Source: Alligator mississippiensis (taxonomy: Eukaryota; Chordata; Crocodylia; Alligatoridae). Taken from it: a stretch of DNA of 64,000 nucleotides. Shown here piece by piece: positions 44,721 through 56,197 of the stretch (position 1 is its first letter; each line of letters begins with the position of its first letter). The stretch is from positions 210,992,978-211,056,977 of the forward strand of contig NC_081828.1 of the NCBI RefSeq assembly GCF_030867095.1, read 5' to 3'. The notes beneath the pieces are model-generated. The model ran no database searches and was not told the origin of the DNA. It worked only from the letters and a program-made list of their open reading frames with translations. Position numbers and translations under genes: made by a program.

Positions 44721-46083
44721 ATACAGACCATCCTAGGAAAGGGGAGAGGAAGAATGATAAAACATTTAAGAAAATGTCCTTCTAAATCAAATAGATACCA
44801 ACTATCCATCACAGCTGCTCTACCTTTCTGTTAATGGTTGGCAAATTCCTTGTAACCGTACAATAAAAGTGTGGTCTAAGCAAGAAGCTAAGCGATGGGT
44901 GTGATCAGGGGCGGATCGGGTGGGAGGCGGGAGGGTGCAGTGATGCAGTTGCACACCCCCGCTGTGATTTCTGCTCAACCTAAATTTAAAACCAACTTCC
45001 TGGGAGGGGGAGGGGAGAGGCATTCCTAGTTGGGCAGCAGTGGGAATCAATTGACTTCACGGCTCATAAGAATCAACCTGATGCTTTCTAAGCCTTTCAG
45101 TCCACAGGTGTTAACACCCCCCTCCCCTTTTTAATGATCATGATGTTCCACTGATCCAGCAATCCTTTCTTCTGCTAATCTGCTGTCTATTAGCTGCTCC
45201 TGGTAATACAGTTCCTATATCAAAGCTCTGTAGACTGTTTTTAACTCTAGCTAAACACATTGATTTGGGCTTGGAAACATTAACTCCGGTGTGGAAATAA
45301 CTTTCAGTGACATACTGGATGGACTGTCAAGATGCTCAAGAAGGTTAGATGTTGTTTGAATCTGAAAGAGATGTACATTTACTTCTAATGACTACAGGTC
45401 TAATGAAACAACATCTTTTGATTATTTTTTGTGTGTTTAATATTTAATCTAGGACGTAGCAAACGAACGCGCAGCCCAATAAAGCTGTGTTTGTTTTTGT
45501 TTCAATCTTAAACAGAAGAATATAACCCTGGAGTCCTAGATGATTAGTAAAGCTTTTAGTTTCTTTTTAATGGGAGAACAATGTGTGTTGTGTCGCGCCT
45601 CACCATTTGCACCCCTTTTCAAAATCCTAGAGTTGCCCATGGCTGCAGCAGCCTTACAACTCTGTCTTGGGAGAAATGTCCCATGTGTGGGACATGTGAA
45701 CAGAAGAAAGCTTGATGTGCTCATACCATGTGTGGTATAATGGTAAGGTGGCCCGCCTTGAGCCTCTGCATAGTGTGCAACACAAACCCATGATAGACGG
45801 GTAAAAAGGGCAGGATGGGAAAGACCTTGATGCCAAGGCAATGAGCCATAGAAAAGAAAGAAAAACTGAATGCATTGAAAGAAGAAGCAATGGAGCTGGA
45901 GTAGACAAAACGTGAGGACCTTGGTCAAAGTCTCATCCTGCCCACCAGGCTAGCACAGTTAAAGCACAGTTAGCAAAGACCTAGTGCCCTTATCACAGGT
46001 GTGGGCCCTTTACCTCCCTCTGAAGCTCTATGACAGATGTTAAGTGCCTGACATGAGGCAGCAAGGGAGGGGAAGAAGGCAGG

Positions 46084-46144
46084 GCATTGTGTTTCAAAGT
46101 GTTTCAAAGTGAAACCTGGCATTTGTGTTTCAAAGTGAAACCTG
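46084..46144. repeat. Short tandem duplication
   Basis: GCATTGTGTTTCAAAGTG...TGAAACCTG (46084-46118) is repeated as GCATTTGTGTTTCAAAGTGA and AACCTG (46119-46144). Each unit holds the palindrome GTTTCAAAGTGAAAC. Confidence 0.85.
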
Positions 46145-46499
46145 TAAGGGGCAAGACACTGGAATACGTGAGACGACACAGAGACACCGAATGCATGAGA
46201 GCTGTGAGGGATGTACCATACATGAGGGATGTGAAAAGCATGTGGTTGAGGCACCCAAGGGGGAGAGGGAGGTGCAACTACACCCATAAAAACCCCAGGC
46301 AAAGATGAGGCTTGTGGGATCTGCTTCTCATCACCTAAGAAGACCTGTCGACCCCCCAGAAATCAGACTTTCTGAATACCTAGCTGTAAGGAGACACTCT
46401 GCTCTCCGGGTTATGTGAGACCTATGCAAGGCTTTCTGTTTGTCCTTTTGGCTTATTATGTTGCATTTTAAGTTAGGCTAAGTTGTGTGTGCTACCATT

Positions 46500-46675
46500 G
46501 GGTGCGTCTACATGTGCAATTAATGCGCCTGAATTTTCTTCGCAGAATTGCACCTGACAGGAGCCACCCAGTCCAGAGCTGCTCCTGCCCTGCTCTGCCC
46601 CTTTGCAGCAGCCAGGAGGAGCTCCAGGCTCCCCCAGGTGCCAGCCCCAGGGCTGGCAGGGGGCACAGGGGCTGG
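46500..46675. mobile_element. Internally deleted copy of the 34700 element
   Basis: It starts GGGTGCGTCTACATGTGCAA and matches the first 43 bp of the 34700 element. At about 46543 it jumps to the block that begins at 35259 (ATTGCACCTGACAGGAGC), skipping about 515 bp. Confidence 0.8.
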
Positions 46676-48090
46676 ACCCAATCCGTATATGGCTGACAGG
46701 CTCTCCTGGCCACTTGTGGATCAAGTTAGGACCTGTTCTCCACATCGCTGGGACACAGGATTTCTGGCTGCAGGATAACTCTCTAGGCAGTGCGGGGATT
46801 GGGATGGGTCCCAATTCATGTTCAAGACTATGTTCAAACTATTCATGTTGAAGAATTTATGAATTCAGTGGCACTACCGAACATCTAATATCAAGTCTGG
46901 CAACAGTGCAGTAGTTTCTTAAGCCAAAAACATAAAAGGGAGTGACATGGCTAGCCTCATAGCTGAAGTAAATGGAAAGGAGGAACACTGATTTCAGGGG
47001 GTTTTGAAGCAGGCCAAGAATTATTTACTCAAATACAAGACAAAGTTTGCACCCCTAGTTGGCAAGGGGAAAAAAGCCCCTCACCTTGTAATTGCATACA
47101 AGGAAATCTCACTATGTACATTGTCAGTCATTAAACTACTGCCAAAAGCTGCATGTGGTCAGCAATGGAAACCAGCTATGAAGTTGATTAAATACAGCCA
47201 ACAGTGAGCATGACTATAAAACATGTGGCCCATATTGGACAAACATGCTGATGGGAACCTATTACAAGAATTGGTTAATACAGCTTACCTGCATTGGACA
47301 TATGGCAGTGCCCATTAGGCACAGTATCCCTCACTGTCATCTCTTTTTAAAGTCATGGTGAGCCACTTATACATTTTTACTTCCTCTTCACTCCCACAGC
47401 TGAGCTGTGCCTTTCTTTCCCATTTCCAATCATTCCTGTTTCTTCACCAGCCTTAAATGCTTGCCAAACATCATGAAACAGGGCCCCAAACAGTACACCC
47501 AGAATCCCTCTGTCACCCCCTCTCAGCCTGGTGCATATGGTTAGTGTGGCACTGCTTTTCATGAAGAGAAGCTGGACCAGGTTGCTCTGTGCCTTATTTT
47601 AATTTAAATCTTTGGAGCATCCCAGGACTCATGACAAGAACACCCAGTTCCAGTCATGAGTGAGGTTGTCTGGAGTACACATACATACTGAGCAGTGGTG
47701 AGCTGTGGGTTCACCAGGGCCTGAAATGCTGTTGACTCTGCTGAGGTCTAGCCCAATGAACTATGTGATAAATCATGAGCCTTTGGCATTAGACTAATAT
47801 CAAGCACAGAGTGCCAAAGTGCTGCTTAAATGTGTGTTTCTAGAATACCTGTGCTAAAACTTCCTGCAGCTTCAAAAAAAAAGGTATCATGCATCAGTCC
47901 TGGACAAACTAAATATATGGGGACTATATGCAAATCGCTACCGCCATGTTTAATTTCAAGGCTATTGGTTCTGAATTTACTCTTCACTTCCACGTGCTCA
48001 AGGTGAGCAGGATCTGCCAGTAAGGAGAGGAAGAAGGGGCTGCCAAGGGAAAGAGTTGAGGAGAAGCAGAGAGCAAAGGGCTATCTAACT

Positions 48091-48105
48091 CCCCCCCCCC
48101 CCCCC
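48091..48105. repeat. Poly-C tract, 15 bp
   Basis: Uninterrupted run of 15 C. Confidence 0.95.
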
Positions 48106-48112
48106 AATTTAT

Positions 48113-48285
48113 TCCCACTGCTGTAGCAGTGGGAGGGGAACAAAATTAAGGTAAACCTTAAATAATTAGATTCTATACTTTAAAAATTATAACAAATGTA
48201 TACATTTTCCATATATAGAATCTAATTATTGGGGGTCATCTTATAATCAGGATCATGTTGTATTTGAGTAAATACAGTACTGATG
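48113..48285. mobile_element. Palindromic DNA-transposon remnant
   Basis: Perfect 17-bp arms, AATAATTAGATTCTATA (48161-48177) and TATAGAATCTAATTATT (48214-48230), enclose a 36-bp loop. Just upstream, TCCCACTGCT and AGCAGTGGGA form a perfect 10-bp hairpin with a 2-nt loop (48113-48134). The right part GGTCATCTTATAATCAGGAT and GAGTAAATAC resembles the end of a common sauropsid DNA transposon. The left end is not located. Confidence 0.65.
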
Positions 48286-50524
48286 TGTCTCCATAAAAGT
48301 AACACTGAGTGATAAATTCAACAATAACTGCCATCTGCCTTCTCTACTAGCTATGTACATGCTATGTTTCAGGTCTCAGAACTGTGATACCATTTGAGAC
48401 AACCTATTGCTCATAGTTTAGATCTCTTTGGTAAGAAACAGATAGTTAGGATGGGTCTTGCAGAAGTTAGGTGGAAGCTCAATTAAATTTACCTTCAAGG
48501 TAGATGGGGAAAGTCAGGTATCACCTGGGTATAAAGAGACTGAGACACTCATGGTTGCAATGCCGCAGTCTCAGTGGAATCCATAATGGACCTTGGGGGC
48601 TGAAGAACCTGGTGGGGGTTAGGCATAAAATAAGCAAGGAGCTGTTCAGTATAGGGAGGACTGAGATGCACCTGAGCATACCCCCAAGCAGAACTATAAG
48701 GGCCTCATTTAATCATGTTCTCAAGTCACAAACAGGCTTGGAAGGTGGGCAGACTTTTCAGGCATGTCTACACTGTCAAGGGACCAGGCCATCCTATGGC
48801 CCAGCTAACTCAGGTTAAAGGTATTTTACCATACTCAGTTTAAAGGCATTTGTAAATGGATGGAGCTTGAGTTGGGGCAATCTTTGTGTAATGGCATGAG
48901 TTGGGTCTGCTGTGAAGTCAAGCCCTATGTGTCAGTACAGATCATTGGTGTTATGCTGAAAGGCACTAAAACCAGACATCAAGGAGGGTGAGGAGGCTTC
49001 TTTGATCTGAAGACAACTGCAGAGTTCAACAAAGCCAATGGAAGTGTTGAACCATTTTAGGCTGGGTAGAAGACACAGTTAAAAGAGTTGTAAACAGTGA
49101 CAAAGTACAAACCAAGGCAACAGGCCTTGGCAGTGCGGAAGGCTGTGGTTGCAAATGCAAGGTAAGGATATTCATTTACAACCCACATGGATTGGAGGTG
49201 GAAGCCAGTTGCAACTGAGACCCTGACAAGTAGCAAGGTCAAGGTTTCTTGAGACTAGGACTTTGTGGACTGGCAATTTCTAGGTAAATGCAGGCTGATT
49301 TTTTTGACTAGGTTCAGAGAAGCTGGACATGTTGCACATTCTTTCTGCACAGACAGGGTTGAACAACAATATATTAACCTAATTGCCCTAATGGATACAA
49401 GTCTTCAATATTGGTGAACTACTCAGGTCAAACTGAGTAACAGTCTTGTTAGATGACTGAAGCAGCCCATTTGTTTCAGACGTCTCTATTCAAAGGACCC
49501 CTTGGATTCCATATTGCCATTATGCAATAGCTACAAGTCCACACAATTACAATTTCCATTACAATTTCAAGGCAAATAAAGCAAATTTAATAAAAAAAAA
49601 AATAATTCTCCCCCCATCCTTACTGAATCAACATTGTATATTATTTAATCTCATGAAATACTGCCCAGATGGCTTTTTCATATCCTAAAATTGTGTCTTT
49701 TAAGAATTTTATGGCCTGTCCTTATTTTATTTGTTGAAATGTGTTCATCATACTGCAATTAATTATTTTTCCAAGACAGGTTCCCATTGGCACCAATGTA
49801 ACTACATCACAATAATGAATGGATGGCTATTTGGCACTTCCCGTACTGGATACGGGAGCTTAATATCTAAGATTACTAAAGCCATGAGTTTTAGGTAGGA
49901 AGGAAATGTATTTCAGCACAGTTTTCAATATAGGGGGAGTGTGGAATATGAAGCCGGGAGCAGAACTCCAGTTCTACAAATGAAGGCTAAATAAATGGAG
50001 GTAGCCGGCTCCAGGCTTCTGCACCTACCGTGTGCTGCAGCTTGGAGGCTATGCTGCCAAGGGAAGAAATGGTCCTTGTACTAAACTGCAGTCTCCAGGG
50101 GTGATCAGGAATACGGGGCTGGGTGAGACTTTCTGGGTGCAGTCCTCAATGACGGTAAGCAACCATTAAATGAACGTCTGTTCAAGAGGGGTCATAAGAA
50201 CAGCTGGTTTGGCCTCTCTCACAAACCATCCCCATGAGATACTTAATAAAAACTTGCTTTGTCCTGCAGAAAGACAGTGGAGAGCTGGTGGCAACACCAA
50301 TATCTTGGCCATGGCAGTGAATTTGTGAGGTTAAACCTGGACTGTGCCGCAGACTACAGAAGAAGGTGGAAAAAACCTCAAAGCTCTTTGAAAATCTGCG
50401 CTCTGGGAGCCCTCTAGACCCAGAGTCTAGGAGACGTCACAACACAGTGATTTGCAGTGCTAGATTGAACTTCACAACTGTGATTTGGATTACCATTGCT
50501 TGGTTGACTATTATAGGCCAGCTT

Positions 50525-50630
50525 ATAGATTCATAGATGTTAGGGTTGGAAGGGACCTCAATAGATCATCGAGTCCAACCCCCTGCATAAGCAGGAAAGA
50601 GTGCTGGGTCTAGATGACCCCAGCTTAATG
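50525..50630 (-). mobile_element. CR1 3' end fragment
   Basis: AGATTCATAGATGTTAGGG, then GGAAGGGACCTCAATAGATC and CGAGTCCAACCCCCTGC is the complement of a CR1 3' UTR and tail. Confidence 0.92.
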
Positions 50631-50658
50631 TTGCATGGAGCTAGTTCTACTATAAGTA

Positions 50659-50782
50659 GGGTGACCATACGTCCCGGTCCCGGCCAGTTGGTCAAAAGTC
50701 CCAGGCCAGAAGCCAGCAGGGAGGTGGGACCAGCTTATGAAATCCAGGGGTGTCCCGACCAAACCAGGATGTATGGTCACCC
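50659..50782. mobile_element. TA-flanked MITE, 124 bp
   Basis: The inverted ends GGGTGACCATACGTCC and GGATGTATGGTCACCC differ at one position. TA flanks both sides (50657-50658 and 50783-50784). This is the form of Tc1/mariner-type non-autonomous elements. Confidence 0.88.
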
Positions 50783-52324
50783 TAAAAATAAGTGCTGTGT
50801 GCTACATATGAATAAATAATGCAGTTGTAAATTTAAACTCCCTCTCAGTGCATCTCAAAAAATGGCAGCACTTCTTTTCAACATTTGATTCATGCCTGCA
50901 TTGTCCTGGAACAGATCTTCTGACCCATATTAAAGGTCAGATTTAAAGGGGCCAGGGCATTTTTTCTTGGTCTCTCTGATAGGATGCATTGCTGCTTGTG
51001 TAATCATTCCTCACTGTGTGAGGAGGCCACATACTGCCTGGTGATGTGCCAGAGGAGAGTGGGCTGATATAATGTGGATCACCGAGTGATAAGTGTGCTG
51101 TTCCCTCTGAACTAAAAGATAGCTCTGAGAAACAACACCGGAAAGCCGGAGGCGAAGACAAATGCACCACTAAATATAACAGCCCAGAAAATTTGCAAAA
51201 CCTGTCCAGGGATTCATAATGACCAAAAATGACTTTGTTTTTACAGATTTTACTCTACATTTAATCTCTTCCAATAACCAGGCATTTGCATCAGCCACGG
51301 GTAGCAGTGTTTTCAAGAAGTCCCTTCCCACCCTGCCATACCATGATGTTTTGGCTAACATTGCATACTGAGTAAATATCTAATTGATGTTAGTCCCCCT
51401 GTGTTGCCATTTGGAGTTATATTCATTGCATTGATTAATGGTGTTGCTATTAATCAGCTACCGTGCTACACTCCAGAGGCAGATAGAGTTCAGTAGCGAG
51501 CGAAGCAACTCTTAAATATGTAAAACATGTAGCATGGGCAGATTTTGTTCACTTTTCCACATTGATGCAATGTGGCAATAACATATGGCAAGGCTATGGA
51601 TATGTCAGGTAGCTGAATTCAATTAACATATAAAATGGTACATGTAATATTGCGTTACAATTACAGAGAAATTTAATTTTCCCCTCCAAATGTGAGCTGT
51701 ATCTTATAATGCTACAATCTGAAACTTAGAAAAAAGGAGAAAAAAATTGCCAACACATTTGGTGACGTTTTCCTTACTTGTGGGGCAACTCTAGAGCTTG
51801 CTCAAATTTCCCAAAATGTTTAATTCTGAAAAAAAGCTTGGAGAAAATGAGCAAAATAAGGTTTTCCCTGTTCTGACAAGCCCCATCAATCTATATACAT
51901 ACCTATACGTCTCTCATCTACAACCACGTATACTTATTATTCGGAATATAAGATTTAAGTTTCAAACTGCTGATGTGCCAGAGGAGTGGATTTTTGCAGT
52001 CATCTCTCTGACAAGAAGTTGATCTCTTGGTCAAATTTGAAGACCCAACACCAAAGCATAGAGACTTTAGATCTTCTCAGTGAAACAGCTGCACATTTTT
52101 CAGTAATCTCTTCTTTTGGATGGATGTGCCAAGTTTGCTAAAACTTCCCTGAAACATTCACCCCGAAGCAGACACTCATCATGGGAAACTCATCTGAATG
52201 GCTGAAGTTTGGCAAAGTTATAAGCAGCTGGAAACCAGACTGTATGATGAAAAGTACTGGGAAACCTAGAGACTATGAAACACTGGTAGTGCACATGATA
52301 CTACATCTACATCCACATAAGGAT

Positions 52325-52520
52325 ATAGGGAAGTGATGGCTTCTTCGTCTCTTGGTGTCCTCAAATCAAGACTGAATGCCTTTTTGAAAGATAGGTCTGA
52401 ATCAAACAGAATTTCTTGGGCTAAATCCAGGTGCAACTGGCTGAAATTGTCTTCCCCATATTATATACATCAGACTGGATAACCTAATGGTTATTTCTGG
52501 CCTTTAAAAAATCTGTGAAG
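52325..52520 (+). mobile_element. CR1-like 3' end fragment
   Basis: TCTTGGTGTCCTCAAATCAA and GACTGAATGCCTTTTTGAAA, then CAGACTGGATAACCTAATGG and TTTCTGGCCTTTAAAA follow a widespread sauropsid CR1 3' end. Confidence 0.85.
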
Positions 52521-55296
52521 CTGTGCACTCACCCATACTCACACAAACAATATTGTATACAATACCACAGAAGCATATACCCGATTCAGAGATATACAAT
52601 TTTGCTGTACACTGTCACTGCATTATATAGCTTACAGCTGTCAAACACCTCCAAGAAGCAGAAAATAACCCTTAGCCACAGCTCCATCCATTAAAAAATT
52701 CAGAAACAATAAACAACTACTCAACAAGAAATACTCAAAACCATCCAGGAGAAGTGCTGGATGGATGAGATGCTCTCTCCAGCACAGCCCTGTGCCAATA
52801 TGCCTCTATGTGCTGTGATGAGGTTTCAAGTAAACAGACTGGGTAGATAAAATTAAATGTGATGTGATGACCTGACAGCCAGTGCTGAAGAGTCTTTCGG
52901 GAGCATCTCGATCCATATGCCAGTCAAGAAATTGAAAAGTCTGCAATCAAGGCTCATTCTGGTTAAGTGCCTGGTGGCATACGTGTAGACATCTGTTTAC
53001 AGTGTGTCATTTTTGGTAGCTTCATAACTTCTCAAGACCCTAATTGCTTGACTTTGTACTGCAGAGCTGCTCGTTAAATCAGATCTGCCTATCTGCAGCT
53101 TAGAGAAGTTTGGTAAAAGTGTTAAAAGCTACATTAAAAGTATGGGGCCAAACCCAATTTCCCAATCCACTGCGGAGCTCACACTGAGCTCCGTGGATAT
53201 TCAGCTTTGTGCAATACAGATAATCCTGCATACAGCCTATTTTTCAGGCTTAATGGTGTTTAAGTTCTGCCTAGGGCTGGTGTCACAGGTAAATTTGCCC
53301 TGTGTGCCTCTGTGTACAGAAAAATTGCCCATGCAGTCAACTGAATGCAGCCTGTTAAGTTAGGGTTGAAAAAGTAGGCCTCCAGTCCCTGGAAGTAAGC
53401 TGCTTGAGAACTCATATTCCTGTGCCACCTACTTCCGGTTAGGTATGAAATACAAAGTCACCAATTCTACTCTTTCTGACTCAGAAGAAGCAAGGATATA
53501 CAGAAGCTTACAAAAATATTGATTAACCATCTTTTAAAACCCACAGTCACTGTGGATTCTGTTTCTGGTGGAGGCTTGAGTCAAACCTTGCTTTCTTTGA
53601 ATTGTTACATCCATCCCTATTGCCAATGCATAAGCACTTAAAAGTCCGGTTGAACTGTCATCAATGCCAAGACTGCAACAACGGGAGGCTCTTGGCTTAG
53701 CAACTGTAACTAGAAGAGAAAGAAAAGGATGGTCCAGAGGTCACTGCTCCAGTTTGGAGCCAAAGAGACCAGGTACAATTTTCTCCTTGGCCACAGACTC
53801 TGGGTGCAAGCTGTTTAGTCAATCTGTGACTCCAGTCTTCACATATATAAAAAGTGGAAGTAATTTTGCCCACTTCCCCATTCCAGGAGGTTATGAGAGT
53901 ACAGACATTAAAGACTGAGAGGATCTGAGAGACTACATCCACAGGAGATGTATACGTAAGTAAAGATGTCTAGATAAATAGTTTGAACCATCTTCTTCTT
54001 ATGTAGGATCTCCATTACTGGATGCCTACAACCACAGATACCCATCCTACTTGGTCCTCAGGTAGTCTTCCCATGACCGAGTATTCATTTTGTTCTGCCC
54101 ATGGTTTCACATAATCCACCCACTTCTTTCTACATCATCGTGTCCTGCTGTTAACTTTGCCTTCAAGGGTCCCCCAAAATGCATCACTAGCTGAACCCCT
54201 CAGAAGCACCAGGAGACACCCAGCTGCAACCTGACTACGTTCTGCCTTTGGGTATGTGTACATAACTAACTCACTTGGAGACTTGTTCTAGCTTAATTTA
54301 GCTTGCCTGCCAACCCAGGGCTGTGAAGACACATTAGCATGGATTTTTGAATGTTAGGAGCCACATAACGAACTCTCCAAGGACCTTGGATACCTACTGT
54401 GGTTGCCTACATGTGCTACTAGGAAACAGTTATCGATCTGGTTCCTGTCTCATGAACACAAGGTGAAAATGAGTTAAGTTCACTCAAAAAGGGGCAGGAA
54501 TGGTAAACACAATGTTTTCCACATTTTGACCCAAAAGATGATGGCTGACATGGTAATGCGGGATACTTGCGCTAGGACATTAAAGTGAGTCAAAGAGCAC
54601 TTCTATGAAGATTCAGTGACATGAGGGAGAAAGAGCTTGCAAACAGGGAGACAGTCACCTTAGCTCTAAGATGCGCAAACACACTTGTTCAAACCTATTG
54701 TAGCTACAAGATGGTGCCCTATTAAGCAAAAGCTGCTATCCAGACCTTAGGCTAGGGATCTTCTCATGCCACTTGCCTTTGCTTTGCTCTCTTAAATCTT
54801 AAGTGAACTCATTTTCCTTAAGAAATTGTTCGATTCTGGCTGTTGGAGAATCATGAAAGGCTGCTCTTGGGAAACTACTTTCTGATTTCGGGCCATAGGT
54901 GGAAATGGATGCTAGGTTACTGCAACGCTTAATCTCCAGTATCAGAAAGATGGTTCAGTTCCAGAAAGGTGCTCATGCAGGTAGCAAGGTGCCTAAAAAC
55001 CCTTGTTCCTGAGAAGTGGAGTAGAGTGGGTCACCAACCACAGCACTGTCCCTGTTTCCATTTTATCTTCCACCAGGTTGCTCAATGATACGATTGGTCT
55101 TTGTGCCTACAAGAGACAACTGAGCTCAGGGGCTCATTGTATAGTGCTGTGCCCTAAAGGGCCCATTATATAAACAGACGAGACAGACAAAGTTGGGGGG
55201 AGGAAAAGAAAGTTTTAATGTTCCTCAAAGTTGGCATTATCCCATTTAAGTCTGATATCTATTGATATAACAAAAGGAACAGGAGCCTGGATTGAA

Positions 55297-55318
55297 ACAT
55301 ATATATATATATATATAT
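55297..55318. repeat. (AT)11 microsatellite
   Basis: Uninterrupted AT dinucleotides, followed closely by a T-rich run near 55337-55349. Confidence 0.93.
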
Positions 55319-56069
55319 GTTTTTAATTGTGGTTTTGTTTTTTTTTTAATAAACTGTACAAGGGATAGGTTTGGAGCAGACTGGTAAGCAAAAATAAGTA
55401 ACGAATTAACTTCCACTAATAGCAAAGCTTGTTAAACTCCCTGTCCTAAATAACCCTGGTACTATCAGGGCAAATGACTGGAACAAATGGAACAGGACAC
55501 AGGAAGGGTTCGCCACCCAGCTTCACATTCAATGACACTTCAATGACTCCAGGGTAAATATGCAATAAGTCGACTAAAGTCAATAGCCTCAGTCCAAGCT
55601 GATGATATAATATGCCCTCAAATGAACACAGGGAGACACCTTTCTTTGCAAGCAATGCAACTAAGCACAAAAGAGCTCTCCATTTGAAAGCTATGCCAGT
55701 GAGAGAGTTCTTCCTCTGCGAAAAACTCTCTTGATTTTGGAAATGCTGCATCTGATGTTTGAAAAGGGAGAGGCAAACAGTACTTGCTCTGGGAGCCCCT
55801 GTTTTATAAAAAACTTGGCTATGTGTTTGGAGAACAGAGAAACAGCTGGGAGAGGTGTACAAAATACCTGCCAAGATGCTGCCTGAGAAGGGCCAAGGCA
55901 GGGAAAGAAGTAGACATGGGTTGGCACAGGCCTGTGATTGCAGGGCAGCGCTTTGCTTGCTTCCACCACGATGGGGCCAGATGGCTGTCTAGCAGAGCAA
56001 TAGATTTTCATTGGCTAGAAGGACTGTCATTCCCAAAGACAAGGGATTGGATGCTGGTAATTTGAATGT

Positions 56070-56197
56070 CTTGCTGGGATCTTGCTGGGATCCTATTACC
56101 CTATGACCCCAGCTGACTTCCTGCCCCTTGGGCAGGGGGCTGGACTCGATGATCTTCCGAGGTCCCTTCCAGCCCTAATGTCTATGAATCTATGAAA
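56070..56197 (+). mobile_element. CR1 3' end fragment
   Basis: GACTTCCTGCCCCTTGGGC, GGGCTGGACTCGATGATC and CCCTTCCAGCCCTAATG end in TCTATGAATCTATGAA. It is the same subfamily as 7416-8762. It begins with a duplicated CTTGCTGGGAT. Confidence 0.93.

Noticed and set aside
48775..48850. GGCATGTCTACACTGTC as a MITE end
   Set aside because: A single end without a convincing partner nearby, so not listed as an element.
55446..55874. 142-codon minus-strand open frame
   Set aside because: It has the right strand for CRHR2, but no receptor motif, membrane-segment pattern or exon boundaries of that gene.
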